From Meridianimarinicoccus zhengii (GTDB lineage Bacteria; Pseudomonadota; Alphaproteobacteria; Rhodobacterales; Rhodobacteraceae): a stretch of DNA of 64,000 bases. Every line of letters starts with the position of its first letter. Position 1 is the first letter of the stretch. Shown one piece after another: positions 53,359 to 62,437 of the stretch. The notes beneath the pieces are model-generated. The model was not told where the DNA came from and searched no databases. It worked only from the letters and a program-made list of their open reading frames with translations. Made by a program: the position numbers and the translations under genes. The stretch covers positions 1-64,000 of the forward strand of contig NZ_QDFI01000017.1 of assembly GCF_003254465.1 (NCBI RefSeq). Direction: 5' to 3'.

Positions 53359-55101
53359 TTAGCGCATTTCTTCCAAAGGCTTGACGCCAAGGATACCAAG
53401 TCCTGCCGAAATGACAACGGCCACGGCGCGCGGCAGGGCGATTTTCGCCGGATCGCCCCGGTCGTCGTCGGACAGGAAGCGCAGGTCCGGTTCCGCGTTG
53501 CCGCGATGCCAGAGCGCATGGAACGCGCTGGCAAGATCGTAGAGGTAGAAGGCCACCCGGTGCGGCTCTCCGGTCTGGGCTGCGATATCCACGAGGCGGG
53601 GCCATTCCGCGAGCTTGCGCACCACGTCGAGTTCTGCCGGGTGGGACAGCCCCGACAGGTCCGCCGCGGCCAGCGCCGCATCGTCGGGCACCGTGCCTGC
53701 GGCGGCGGCCTTGCGCATCACGGAACACACCCGCGCGTGGGCGTATTGCACGTAAAAGACGGGGTTGTCCTTGGACTGCTCCAGTACCTTGTCGAAATCG
53801 AAATCCAGCGGCGCGTCGTTCTTGCGGGTCAGCATGACGAAGCGCGTGACGTCCGCGCCCACCTGGTCGACCACGTCGCGCAGGGTCACGAAGGTGCCGG
53901 CGCGTTTCGACATCTTCACGGGCTCCCCGCCGCGGGTCAGGCGCACGAGCTGGATCAGCTTGACCTCAAGCGGCACGCGCCCATCCGACAGCGCGGACAC
54001 AGCTGCCTTCATGCGCTTGACATAGCCGCCATGGTCGGCCCCGAACACATCGACCAGCATGTCGAAGCCACGGGAAACCTTGTCATAATGGTACGCGATA
54101 TCGGGCGCGAAATAGGTCCAGCCGCCGTCGGATTTCTTCACCGGGCGGTCGACGTCGTCGCCATGGGCGGTGGAGCGGAACAGGGTCTGTTCGCGCGGTT
54201 CCCAGTCTTCGAGCGTCTTGCCCTTGGGCGGTTCCAGCACGCCCTGGTAGATCAGCCCCTTGGCATCGAGATCGGCCAGAGCGGCCTCGATCCGACCGGT
54301 GCCATAGAGCGACTTTTCCGAAAAGAAGCTGTCCATCCGCACGCCGAGCGCGGCAAGGTCTTCGCGGATCAGCGCCATCATGGCGTCGGTGGCAAAGGTT
54401 CGGACCTCGGTCAGCCAGACGGATTCGGGCTGTCCGACATAGGCGTCGCCCACCTTGTCCTTCAGCGCGCGGCCCACGTCGATCAGGTAGTCGCCGGGAT
54501 AGGTCCCGTCCTCGAACGCGACCTCCTGCCCATGCGCCTCAAGATACCGCAGATAGACCGACCGCGCGAGCACATCGACCTGCGCGCCGCCATCGTTGAT
54601 GTAGTATTCGCGCGTCACGTCATACCCGGCATGGGCCAACAGGTTCGCCAGCGCGTCGCCGAAAACCGCGCCACGGGTGTGGCCGACATGCATCGGTCCG
54701 GTCGGGTTGGCCGATACGTATTCGACATTCACCCGCTTGCCCTGCCCACGGGTGACGCGGCCATAGTCGGCCCCCGCGGTCAGGATACCCGCGACCAGGC
54801 GTTGCCAGACGCCGTCGGCGAGCCGCAGGTTGATGAAGCCCGGCCCCGCGACCTCGGCCTGAGCCACGCGAGCGTCGGCGGTCAGCCGATCCACCAGCGC
54901 CAGCGCGATGTCGCGCGGCTTGAGACCCGCAGGTTTCGCCAGCACCATCGCGGCATTGGTCGCCATATCGCCATGGGCCGGGTCGCGCGGGGGTTCGACC
55001 GTGACATTGGCGAAATCGAGCCCCGCCGGAAGCGTGCCGTCGCGGGTCAGCGCGTCCAGCCCGTCCAGCACAAGCGCCTTGATGTCGTCGAAGAGATTCA
55101 T
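53359..55101 (-). CDS. argS: Arginyl-tRNA synthetase
   Basis: Class I aminoacyl-tRNA synthetase charging tRNA-Arg, cytoplasmic, 580 residues. The N-terminal additional domain is at about 1-110. The HIGH motif appears as [13 protein letters not shown] after SANPTGP, and the KMSKS equivalent is KMSKRAGTF. The C-terminal DALR-type anticodon-binding domain runs to the end and includes [14 protein letters not shown]. The ATG at 55101 ([11 protein letters not shown]) is the family start; another ATG two codons upstream is also possible. It is divergent from xthA. Confidence 0.95.
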   Translation of the reverse strand: MNLFDDIKALVLDGLDALTRDGTLPAGLDFANVTVEPPRDPAHGDMATNAAMVLAKPAGLKPRDIALALVDRLTADARVAQAEVAGPGFINLRLADGVWQRLVAGILTAGADYGRVTRGQGKRVNVEYVSANPTGPMHVGHTRGAVFGDALANLLAHAGYDVTREYYINDGGAQVDVLARSVYLRYLEAHGQEVAFEDGTYPGDYLIDVGRALKDKVGDAYVGQPESVWLTEVRTFATDAMMALIREDLAALGVRMDSFFSEKSLYGTGRIEAALADLDAKGLIYQGVLEPPKGKTLEDWEPREQTLFRSTAHGDDVDRPVKKSDGGWTYFAPDIAYHYDKVSRGFDMLVDVFGADHGGYVKRMKAAVSALSDGRVPLEVKLIQLVRLTRGGEPVKMSKRAGTFVTLRDVVDQVGADVTRFVMLTRKNDAPLDFDFDKVLEQSKDNPVFYVQYAHARVCSVMRKAAAAGTVPDDAALAAADLSGLSHPAELDVVRKLAEWPRLVDIAAQTGEPHRVAFYLYDLASAFHALWHRGNAEPDLRFLSDDDRGDPAKIALPRAVAVVISAGLGILGVKPLEEMR

Positions 55102-55230
55102 GTCCATCCCCGTGTCCAATGCGCGCTCGTGTATCACGTAGGCGAGCCGGTGCAACGCCCGGAGGGTCGCGGCGGGGCTGGACGGACGCGCGCCGCTCGC
55201 CTAGCACACAGGCAGCAGGGGGAGCACGCC

Positions 55231-56028
55231 ATGAAGATCGCCACCTTCAACATCAACGGCATCAAGGCGCGCATCGGCGCGCTGACCGACTGGCTGGACG
55301 CGGCGCAGCCCGATGTCGCCGTGTTGCAGGAGATCAAGTCGATGGACGACGCCTTCCCGGCCGAGCATTTCCGCGACATGGGCTACATCGTCGAAACCCA
55401 CGGGCAGAAATCGTTCAACGGCGTGGCGATCCTGTCAAAACTGCCGCTGGAGGACGTGCGCCGCGGCCTGCCCGGTGACGAGACCGACGAACAGGCCCGG
55501 TTTATCGAGGCGACGGTGATGGGCGACCGGGCCGTGCGGGTCTGCGGGCTTTACCTGCCCAACGGCAACCCCGCGCCGGGGCCGAAATACGACTACAAGC
55601 TGGCGTGGATGGCGCGGCTGGAAGACCACCTGCGCGACCTGCTGGCGCTGGAGGAACCGCTGGTGGTCTGTGGCGATTACAACATCATCCCCCAGTCCGA
55701 GGACGCGGCCCGCCCGGATGCATGGGCCAAGGACGCGCTGTTCCTGCCCGCGTCGCGCGCGGCGTTCCGGCGGATCGTGGCGCTGGGTCTGATCGACGCG
55801 TTCCGCGCGGTGCATCCGCATATCCCGCCGCAACCCGCGCCGGGGCATTACAGTTTCTGGGATTATAAGGCAGGGGCGTGGAACCGCAACGACGGCATCC
55901 GCATCGACCACCTGCTGCTGGGGCCGCAGGCCGCCGACCTGCTGATCGACTGCCAGATCGACAGCGCCGTGCGCGGGGGCGAGAAGCCGTCGGACCACGT
56001 GCCGGTGTGGGTGTCGCTCGCGGCGTGA
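55231..56028 (+). CDS. xthA: Exodeoxyribonuclease III
   Basis: AP endonuclease/3' exonuclease of base-excision repair, 265 residues. Endonuclease/exonuclease/phosphatase fold motifs are intact: MKIATFNINGIKARI, metal-ligand Glu in VLQEIKSMDD, GDYNIIPQSED, and the C-terminal SDHVPVWV with the catalytic Asp-His. The ATG at 55231 has GGGGGAG 6 nt upstream. It stands as a single gene, divergent from argS and only 4 bp from the end of the convergent monooxygenase gene. Confidence 0.95.
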   Translation: MKIATFNINGIKARIGALTDWLDAAQPDVAVLQEIKSMDDAFPAEHFRDMGYIVETHGQKSFNGVAILSKLPLEDVRRGLPGDETDEQARFIEATVMGDRAVRVCGLYLPNGNPAPGPKYDYKLAWMARLEDHLRDLLALEEPLVVCGDYNIIPQSEDAARPDAWAKDALFLPASRAAFRRIVALGLIDAFRAVHPHIPPQPAPGHYSFWDYKAGAWNRNDGIRIDHLLLGPQAADLLIDCQIDSAVRGGEKPSDHVPVWVSLAA

Positions 56029-56032
56029 TCCG

Positions 56033-57202
56033 CTACGGCGCGGTCTGCGTCACGTCGTGGCGATACAGCCAGTCGAACCGTTTCAGCGGCGCATCGGGCG
56101 CCAGCGTGCCGCCCAGCCGAAGCGCGGCATGGGCCAGTCCGCGGACAGGCCCGCGCAGGTGATAGGCGCGTGCGTTGCCGTTTGCCGCCGCCACGATCCG
56201 CATACATCGGGATCGGCGCGCAAGCTGATATGCGGCGAACGCATCCTCCGCCCGGTCGTGATGGGCAAGCGACGCGGCCAGCACCCACGCGTCTTCCAGC
56301 GCCATGCAAGCGCCCTGCGCCAGGAAGGGCAGCGTCGGGTGCACCGCGTCCCCCAGCGCCACGAGCCGGCTGGCATGCCATTGGGTGGCGACCGGGTGCC
56401 GGAACAGCCCCCACAGGAACACGTCCTGCACGTCGTCGAGCAACGCCCGCACGGGGGCTGCGAAATCGGCGAAGGCCGAACGCAGGTTCGCGGGGTCGTC
56501 GGGCTGCGTCCAGCCCTCGGCGGCCCATTCCTTGCGTTCCTGCACCGCGACCACGTTCATCACCCGCCCGTCGCGCAGCGGATAGGCCACGAGATGCCGG
56601 CCCGGCCCCATGTAGACCCGTGCCTCAGGCGGTGTGCCGCGGGGCGCCGGGACCAGCGCGCGCCACGCCACCTGCCCCGTGAACCGCGTGGCCGTGACGG
56701 GCCCGAGACCCGCGCGGACCACGGACCGCACGCCATCGGCCCCGATCGCCAACGGCGTCGTCCGGGTCGTGCCGTCCCACAGGTGCAGGGTCACGCGGTC
56801 ATCCCCGGGTTCGACGGACGCGACCGGTTGCCCTGTCCGCAGTTCGACCCCGCACGCGACCGCGGCGTCGGTCAGCACCGCCAGAAGATCGGCCCGGTGC
56901 ACGAACAGCCAGTCCCCCGGCAACGCCGCGATATCGAGCCGCAGCACATCCGCCCCGGATCGCCCATCCATGAGCCGGACCGCTTGGCCCGGAACCGACC
57001 TCGCCCGCAGCGCATCGCCCACGCCAAGCGCATCCAGCACGGCCATCCCGTTGGGGCTGATCTGGACGCCGGCCCCCAGTTCGCGCAGGGTGTCGGCGCG
57101 TTCCAGCACCATCACCCGTGCGCCGCGCCGCGCGCAGGCCAGCGCCGCAGCCACACCGCCGATGCCACCGCCGATCACGGTGATGTCCTGCCCGATCAGC
57201 AT
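56033..57202 (-). CDS. FAD-dependent monooxygenase (salicylate hydroxylase-like)
   Basis: Group A flavoprotein monooxygenase, 389 residues. The N-terminal FAD Rossmann motif ITVIGGGIGGVAAALACARR, the middle DG motif IGADGVRSVVR, and the C-terminal GDAVHPTLPFLAQGACMALE, which holds the GD motif, are all intact. Such enzymes hydroxylate aromatic acids such as salicylate or 3- or 6-hydroxybenzoates or nicotinates. The substrate is not indicated by neighbours. The ATG at 57202 was chosen to match the Rossmann start; an upstream in-frame ATG gives an unsupported extension. It is transcribed after dksA, beyond its terminator. Confidence 0.87.
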   Translation of the reverse strand: MLIGQDITVIGGGIGGVAAALACARRGARVMVLERADTLRELGAGVQISPNGMAVLDALGVGDALRARSVPGQAVRLMDGRSGADVLRLDIAALPGDWLFVHRADLLAVLTDAAVACGVELRTGQPVASVEPGDDRVTLHLWDGTTRTTPLAIGADGVRSVVRAGLGPVTATRFTGQVAWRALVPAPRGTPPEARVYMGPGRHLVAYPLRDGRVMNVVAVQERKEWAAEGWTQPDDPANLRSAFADFAAPVRALLDDVQDVFLWGLFRHPVATQWHASRLVALGDAVHPTLPFLAQGACMALEDAWVLAASLAHHDRAEDAFAAYQLARRSRCMRIVAAANGNARAYHLRGPVRGLAHAALRLGGTLAPDAPLKRFDWLYRHDVTQTAP

Positions 57203-57243
57203 GGTCCTGTCGCCTCCCCGCCATGTGCCACCCAGCAGACACG

Positions 57244-57269
57244 AAAACACCCGGCATTGCAGCCGGGTG
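57244..57269 (-). terminator. Rho-independent terminator of dksA
   Basis: On the minus strand a perfect 8-bp stem CACCCGGC / GCCGGGTG with a 6-nt loop is followed by TTTT (57247-57244). It begins 31 bp after the dksA stop. Confidence 0.8.
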
Positions 57270-57299
57270 CTTCATGTCCTGTGGTGCCGTACCGCGCGC

Positions 57300-57794
57300 T
57301 CAGTCGTCGCGGTGCACCTTTTCGCGCCGTTCATGCCGTTCCTGCGCTTCCAGCGTCATCACGGCAATCGGGCGCGCGTCGAGCCGCTTGAGCGAGATGG
57401 GTTCGCCGGTCACCTCGCAATAGCCGAATTCGCCGTTCTCGATGCGCCGGAGCGCCGCGTCGATCTTGGATACCAGCTTGCGCTGCCGGTCACGGGTGCG
57501 CAGTTCCAGCGCGCGGTCCGTTTCCTCGCTTGCGCGGTCGGCGATGTCGGGAATGTTGCGGCTGCTGTCCTGCAACCCTTCGATCGTGTCCCGGCTCTCC
57601 TCAAGAATGTCGGCCTTCCACGCGAGCAGCTTGCGACGGAAATATTCAAGCTGGCGTTCGTTCATGAATGGTTCGTCCTCGGCGGGACGGTAGTCATCGG
57701 GTAGAAATACCTCGACCTTCATGGATGATCCCTTGTCCGACCCGGCTGCCCCGACAGGTGTGGCGTCTGTCTTGTCCTGGTGCCTGTTGAGCAT
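57300..57794 (-). CDS. dksA: RNA polymerase-binding transcription factor DksA
   Basis: Secondary-channel factor that, with ppGpp, adjusts transcription of rRNA and amino-acid genes. The frame gives 164 residues from the ATG at 57794. The core starts at MKVEVFLPDDYRPAEDEPFM, which could instead be the true start at 57722 (140 residues) as in most relatives. The longer start has a consensus AGGAGG 7 nt upstream and the shorter one only AAGGGAT, so I kept the longer. The coiled-coil tip D-x-x-D-x-A is present in IPDIADRASEE. The zinc-finger region keeps a single Cys (FGYCEVTGEPIS), as reported for Rhodobacter DksA, instead of four. A terminator follows. Confidence 0.9.
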   Translation of the reverse strand: MLNRHQDKTDATPVGAAGSDKGSSMKVEVFLPDDYRPAEDEPFMNERQLEYFRRKLLAWKADILEESRDTIEGLQDSSRNIPDIADRASEETDRALELRTRDRQRKLVSKIDAALRRIENGEFGYCEVTGEPISLKRLDARPIAVMTLEAQERHERREKVHRDD

Positions 57795-57937
57795 ACCGCA
57801 ACCTCCTGTGCCGGTCGTCTACCCGAACCTAGATGCGCTGTCACGCACAAAGAAACGGGCTCCCGGCGCGGCTTGCGGCGCTGCGGCGCTGTGATAGGTT
57901 CGCCCCCGAAACACGGGGCATCATGCAGGAAAAATCC

Positions 57938-58780
57938 ATGAAATTCGCGGGCACGGACCAATATGTCGCCACCGACGACCTGACCGTCGCGGTCAACGCG
58001 GCGGTCGCGCTGGAACGGCCCCTGCTGGTCAAGGGAGAGCCCGGAACCGGCAAGACGGAACTGGCCCGCCAAGTGTCGCTCGCGCTGGGTCTGCCGATGA
58101 TCGAATGGTCGATCAAGTCCACCACCCGCGCCCAGCAGGGCCTGTACGAATACGACGCGGTCTCGCGCCTGCGCGACAGCCAGCTGGGCGACCCGCGGGT
58201 TGAGGACGTGTCGAACTACATCCGCAAGGGCAAGCTGTGGCAGGCCTTCGACGCGCCGGGCAAGGTGGTGCTGCTGATCGACGAGATCGACAAGGCGGAT
58301 ATCGAGTTTCCCAACGACCTGTTGCAGGAGTTGGACCGGATGGAGTTCTTCGTCTACGAGACCGGGGAGACCGTTTCGGCGCGGCACCGGCCGGTGGTCA
58401 TCATCACGTCCAACAACGAAAAGGAACTGCCCGACGCGTTCCTGCGGCGGTGTTTCTTCCACTACATCCGCTTTCCGGACATGGACACGCTGCGGCGCAT
58501 AGTCGAGGTGCATCACCCCGGCATCAAGCCGCGACTGCTGCAGACCGCGCTGGAACAGTTCTTCGAGCTGCGCGAGACGCCGGGTCTGAAGAAGAAGCCG
58601 TCGACGTCCGAGGTGCTCGACTGGCTCAAGTTGCTCTTGGCCGAGGACCTGTCGCCGGAGGATCTGAAGGCCGACCCGTCGACCGCCCTGCCCCGCCTGC
58701 ACGGCGCGCTCCTGAAGAACGAACAGGACGTTCACCTGTTCGAACGGCTGGCCTTCATGGCCCGGAGCGGGCGGCGGTGA
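57938..58780 (+). CDS. MoxR-type AAA+ ATPase
   Basis: AAA+ ATPase of the MoxR family, 280 residues. Walker A is VKGEPGTGKTELARQ, Walker B VVLLIDEIDKADIEFP, sensor 1 VVIITSNNEKELPDAFLRRC, and a C-terminal lid domain runs to about 265. MoxR proteins act as chaperone-like ATPases that activate metalloenzymes or assemble complexes, usually with a von Willebrand factor A partner encoded next door. Here the next gene is a GNAT acetyltransferase and no such partner is in sight. The ATG at 57938 was preferred to 57923 because AGGA lies 7 nt before it. Confidence 0.87.
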   Translation: MKFAGTDQYVATDDLTVAVNAAVALERPLLVKGEPGTGKTELARQVSLALGLPMIEWSIKSTTRAQQGLYEYDAVSRLRDSQLGDPRVEDVSNYIRKGKLWQAFDAPGKVVLLIDEIDKADIEFPNDLLQELDRMEFFVYETGETVSARHRPVVIITSNNEKELPDAFLRRCFFHYIRFPDMDTLRRIVEVHHPGIKPRLLQTALEQFFELRETPGLKKKPSTSEVLDWLKLLLAEDLSPEDLKADPSTALPRLHGALLKNEQDVHLFERLAFMARSGRR

Positions 58781-59220
58781 CCGTGCGTGTCCGGGCAATA
58801 GCCCCGCCGGATCGCGCGGCGTGGGGGCGCCTGTGGGAAGGGTATCTCGCGTTCTACGAAACGACACGACCGGCATCCCAGTTCGACCTGCATTTCGCTC
58901 GGCTGACGGGCACGGAGCACCCGGAATGGCATGGCCTCGTGGCCGAAGGGTCGGATGGCCCGGTCGGTCTTGCCCATGTGCTCTTGCATCCCCATGGCTG
59001 GCAGGCGCGCGACACCGCCTATCTGCAGGACCTGTATGTCGATCCGGACGCACGCGGCGCGGGTGCAGGCCGCGTGCTGATGGAGGCGGTCTATGATCTT
59101 GCGGACAGGGTCGGGGCCGAGGGCGTTTATTGGACCACCCAGCATTTCAATGCCGAGGCGCGCGCGCTCTATGACAAGGTCGGCACGCTGACACCTTTCG
59201 TGAAATACGCGCGCGATTGA
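58777..59220 (+). CDS. GNAT-family N-acetyltransferase
   Basis: Small acetyltransferase, 147 residues. Motif A, DLYVDPDARGAGAGRVLMEA, contains the acetyl-CoA pyrophosphate loop R-G-A-G-A-G, and motif B is GVYWTTQHFNAEARALYDKV. The start is GTG at 58777, overlapping the MoxR stop (GTGA), so the two are co-translated. The substrate is unknown; GNATs of this size commonly acetylate amino acids, amines or protein N-termini. It is convergent with the LacI regulator. Confidence 0.87.
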   Translation: MTVRVRAIAPPDRAAWGRLWEGYLAFYETTRPASQFDLHFARLTGTEHPEWHGLVAEGSDGPVGLAHVLLHPHGWQARDTAYLQDLYVDPDARGAGAGRVLMEAVYDLADRVGAEGVYWTTQHFNAEARALYDKVGTLTPFVKYARD

Positions 59221-59252
59221 AACGCATGTCCGGATATCTGGGCGAAACCGCG

Positions 59253-59310
59253 GCTGCCGGGCCTGCCCGCGCCCGTGACTGTCCTTGTGCCACCGGGCAA
59301 GCCCGGCGGC
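59253..59310. terminator. Long imperfect inverted repeat between convergent genes
   Basis: Two 17-nt arms (59253-59269 and 59294-59310) pair at 15 positions plus one G:T, with one mismatch and a 24-nt loop. It fills most of the 94-bp gap between the GNAT gene and the LacI regulator. It has no T-run and is probably a bidirectional transcription barrier. Confidence 0.5.
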
Positions 59311-59314
59311 TGCA

Positions 59315-60340
59315 TCACGCAATGACCGTCGAGGGTCGCACAATGAGCGCGGGCGCCGGTGCCGGGGTCGTCGCCGGACCGACGCCGCCCGCGATCTCGA
59401 TGATCAGCCGGTCGATCGCCAGGCGCGCGACACGATCCAGCTTGAGGTTGAGCGCGGTCAGTTGCGGATTCGCCTCCCGTGCGCGGGCGCCGTCGTAGCG
59501 TGTGATGACGCGGATGTCCTCGGGCACGCGGCGGCCCGCCAGCCTGACCGCCTGCAGGGCCCCGGATGCGAAGGCATCCACGGGCGACATGATGCCATCG
59601 ACTCCCGGTCTGTCGCGCAAGATCTCGGCCACCATGCGTGTGGCGCCTGCCTCGCCCAGTTCCTCGTCCAGTTCCAGAACATGGGGCGTCATGCCGGTCG
59701 CCTCGGCCTGCGCCAGATAGGCCGAGCGCATCGCCGCATGGGTCGCCCGCTTGCTGGACCCGACGACCAGCAGGAATTCCCGCGCGCCCGCGTCACGCAG
59801 GTGGTCAAGCATCAGCCGCGCCATCAGGGGATAGTCGAACTGGATGCAGGGCATGTCGCTGCCGCCGCTATCCCCGATCGTCACCGTCGGGATGTTGCGG
59901 TCCCTCAGGATCTGGCCGAACGGGTCGTCCGCGCTCGGTTCGATCAGAAGCGCGCCGTCGATGCTCGTGTCGCGCAGCACCTGCGCCGCGTTGGGAACCG
60001 GGGGAACCAGCACGAGCGCCAGACCGTGATGGAGTGCCGCCTCCGCCGCGGCGGCCGCGATTTCCATCAGGAAGCCGAGCTTGGACGGACCGGCGGCGAC
60101 CGGCGCGGGCATGGAGGAAAAGACCGCGATGGAATTCGCCCGCCCGGTCCGGAACCGCCGCGCCGCGGCATTCGGAACGTAGCCGAGTTCGCGGACCGCC
60201 CGCATCACGCGGTCAAGCGTCTCCGCCTCGACATGGCGGGTCTTGTTGAGCGCGTTCGACACCGTCGCGGGCGACACACCGGCCGCTTTCGCGACATCCG
60301 TGATCGACACGCGCTTCAACCGCATCGGGTCGTTTGTCAT
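59315..60340 (-). CDS. LacI-family regulator of the arylsulfotransferase-like / ABC cluster
   Basis: LacI-type regulator, 341 residues. The helix-turn-helix SITDVAKAAGVSPATVSNAL and the hinge YVPNAAARRFRTGRA are standard. The effector domain (about 65-335) includes DGIMSPVDAFASGALQAVRL. The ATG at 60340 is supported by AAGGGCG upstream; the longer frame would cover two operator-like palindromes. It is divergent from an operon encoding an arylsulfotransferase-like protein and a sulfonate-type ABC transporter. LacI proteins usually sense sugars or nucleosides, so the cluster's inducer may be a sulfated or glycosylated compound; this is inference. Confidence 0.88.
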   Translation of the reverse strand: MTNDPMRLKRVSITDVAKAAGVSPATVSNALNKTRHVEAETLDRVMRAVRELGYVPNAAARRFRTGRANSIAVFSSMPAPVAAGPSKLGFLMEIAAAAAEAALHHGLALVLVPPVPNAAQVLRDTSIDGALLIEPSADDPFGQILRDRNIPTVTIGDSGGSDMPCIQFDYPLMARLMLDHLRDAGAREFLLVVGSSKRATHAAMRSAYLAQAEATGMTPHVLELDEELGEAGATRMVAEILRDRPGVDGIMSPVDAFASGALQAVRLAGRRVPEDIRVITRYDGARAREANPQLTALNLKLDRVARLAIDRLIIEIAGGVGPATTPAPAPALIVRPSTVIA

Positions 60341-60411
60341 TTGTTCGCCCTTTTTCGGCGCATGTCGCTGAAAAATTCCGCGCGCGCACCTTTTCGTCCA
60401 CTCGATCTCGT

Positions 60412-60464
60412 TAAAACGTTTTACAGGCGTCGATTCAAGCATTATTGCTCGGTAAAACGTTTCA
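60412..60464. promoter_or_regulatory. Twin LacI-type operators upstream of the arylsulfotransferase-like gene
   Basis: TAAAACGTTTTA at 60412-60423 is a perfect 12-bp palindrome with a central CG. TAAAACGTTTCA at 60453-60464 matches it at 11 of 12 positions. Their centres are 41 bp apart, close to four helical turns, so two dimers could sit on the same face. Both lie in the 145-bp gap between the LacI gene and the plus-strand operon, and the second ends 21 bp before the start codon at 60486. Confidence 0.75.
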
Positions 60465-60485
60465 ACGAAACCTGGCGAGGTCACC

Positions 60486-61637
60486 ATGCTCAACATGACG
60501 TCACGGCAAGACAATCACACCGCGGTCCCGACCAAGGTCGATCAGGTGACCCTGCGCCGAAGCGGCACAGGGCTGCGCGCCCATGATCCAGACCGCGCGG
60601 CACAGGGGTTCACGCTGTATGCGCGCCAGACCGGGCAGGGCTGCGTCGATCTGGTGGACATGCAGGGACGCCCGGCCCATCGCTGGGATCTGCCCGTCCG
60701 ACCGGGGCGCGACGCCGTCATCCTGCCCAATGGCAATCTCGGCTATAACGGCAGCCATGCCACCTCCGCCGCGCTCTATCCGGCGTGGGATCTCTGGCAT
60801 GGCGGCGATTTCATGGAAGTCACGCCCAAGGGCGAGATCGTCTGGCGGCACGAGGACATCTTCCATCACCACGACGGGCAATGGCTGCCCAACGGCAACC
60901 TGCTCTATACCGTCGCCGCCCCCCTGCCGCCGGAAATCGCGGCCCGAGTCACCGGGGGCGATGCCCGCAAGGACGCGCCCGACGGCGTCATCCAGAGCGA
61001 TATCGTCCGCGAGGTGGACCGGCAGGGCAACGTGGTCTGGGAATGGCGGCTATGGGACCATCTGCGCCCCGAGGATTTTCCGATCCACCCCAATTTCGAC
61101 CGCCGCCACTGGCCCATGATCAACGGGGTATCGCTGACGCGGGACGGGCTGGTGCTCATGAGCCTGCGCACCACGTCCGGCATCATCGCCGTGCGCAAGG
61201 ATACCGGCGATCTTGCCTGGCACCTGGGGGCGGATATCTGCCACCAGCAGCACACGCCGATAGAGACGGACAGCGGTGCCATCCTGTTCTTCGACAACGG
61301 CAACCTGCGCCCCGGATCGTCCAACCCGTTTTCCCGCGCGCTGGAGATCGACCCGAAGACGGGGCAGGAGGTCTGGGCCTACCAGGACCCGAACGCGCCG
61401 TGCTTCTTCTCGCCCTACATGGGCAGCGCGCAGCGGCTGTGGAACGGCAACACCTTCATCTGCGAAAGCGCGTTCGGGCGCCTGTTCGAGGTGACGGCGG
61501 AGGGCACGGTCGTCTGGGAATTCGTCATACCCGATTTCGCCCCCTATCCCGCACCGCTGTCGAGCTTCATTCCGGGCGTGCACAACAGCGTGTTCCGCGC
61601 GCATCGCTACCGCAAGGAGGCCATGCCATGGCTTTGA
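60486..61637 (+). CDS. Arylsulfotransferase (ASST)-like beta-propeller protein
   Basis: Protein of 383 residues resembling the arylsulfotransferase family, whose known members move a sulfuryl group between phenolic esters and phenols. Repeated propeller blades are visible ([67 protein letters not shown]). The His-rich H-H-H-D-x-Q-x-L-P-N-G-N motif and the later H-Q-Q-H-T and [11 protein letters not shown] segments are at places where ASST has catalytic His. SRALEID matches the Arg-containing strand. There is no signal peptide, which is odd because studied bacterial ASST enzymes are periplasmic. The stop overlaps the permease start. Activity is not proven by the sequence. Confidence 0.75.
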   Translation: MLNMTSRQDNHTAVPTKVDQVTLRRSGTGLRAHDPDRAAQGFTLYARQTGQGCVDLVDMQGRPAHRWDLPVRPGRDAVILPNGNLGYNGSHATSAALYPAWDLWHGGDFMEVTPKGEIVWRHEDIFHHHDGQWLPNGNLLYTVAAPLPPEIAARVTGGDARKDAPDGVIQSDIVREVDRQGNVVWEWRLWDHLRPEDFPIHPNFDRRHWPMINGVSLTRDGLVLMSLRTTSGIIAVRKDTGDLAWHLGADICHQQHTPIETDSGAILFFDNGNLRPGSSNPFSRALEIDPKTGQEVWAYQDPNAPCFFSPYMGSAQRLWNGNTFICESAFGRLFEVTAEGTVVWEFVIPDFAPYPAPLSSFIPGVHNSVFRAHRYRKEAMPWL

Positions 61638-62437
61638 ACGAAACGCAGATACGCACCGGCGGGCGGTCCTTCGGCCAGATGATGACGGGCGTCGGGTCGG
61701 CGGGGAAACCGCTGGTTTCCTTCGGCTTCGTGCTGGTCATCTGGACCGCGGTGGGGCTCAGCGGCTGGTTCCCGGAATCCATCTTTCCCGCGCCGTGGTC
61801 GGTCTGGTCCGCCACGGTCGAGATGGCGCAAAGCGGCGTGCTGTGGCGCGACCTGTCCGTGTCGCTCAGCCGCGCGGCGGTCGGCTTCAGCATCGGCGCG
61901 ACCCTTGGCGTGGGCATCGGGTTGATGACCGGGCGGGTGGCGCTGGTACGCACCCTGCTGCACCCTTTCCTCAACCTGCTACGTCCCATTCCGGCCATCG
62001 CGCTCGTGCCCGTGGCCATCGTCTGGTTCGGGATCGGCGAAGGATCGAAATACTTCGTCATCTCCTACACCGTGTTCCTGGCCGTGTGGTTCAACACTCA
62101 CCACGGCATGCAGTACGTGCCGGAAACCTATCTGCGCGCCGCAAGGTCGCTGGGGGCATCCAAGGTCCGGGAATTTGCGCAGGTGGTCGTGCCCGCTGCC
62201 GCGCCGCACATCTTCGCGGGCATCCGGCTGGGCGTGGCGCTGGCCTTTCTCAGCCTCGTCGCGGCGGAGCTGTCCGGGGCCTCCTCCGGCCTCGGGTTCC
62301 GGCTGCAGGAAGCCCGGCAATTCATCCGCACCGATCGGATGTTCTCGCTGCTGATCATTCTGGGACTGCTGGGGGCGACGATCGACATGATCGTGCACCG
62401 CATCGGGCAGCGGCTCGTGCATTGGGAGCAAGGTTGA
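61628..62437 (+). CDS. ABC transporter permease, SsuC/TauC type
   Basis: Inner-membrane permease of the nitrate/sulfonate/taurine ABC family, 269 residues, with about six hydrophobic spans (e.g. [20 protein letters not shown] and [14 protein letters not shown]). The coupling loop [20 protein letters not shown] (EAA motif) and the following [20 protein letters not shown] are diagnostic. The start at 61628 overlaps the arylsulfotransferase-like gene by 10 bp; an ATG at 61623 is in another frame. The stop overlaps the ATPase ATG by one base. The substrate is unknown. Confidence 0.88.
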   Translation: MALNETQIRTGGRSFGQMMTGVGSAGKPLVSFGFVLVIWTAVGLSGWFPESIFPAPWSVWSATVEMAQSGVLWRDLSVSLSRAAVGFSIGATLGVGIGLMTGRVALVRTLLHPFLNLLRPIPAIALVPVAIVWFGIGEGSKYFVISYTVFLAVWFNTHHGMQYVPETYLRAARSLGASKVREFAQVVVPAAAPHIFAGIRLGVALAFLSLVAAELSGASSGLGFRLQEARQFIRTDRMFSLLIILGLLGATIDMIVHRIGQRLVHWEQG

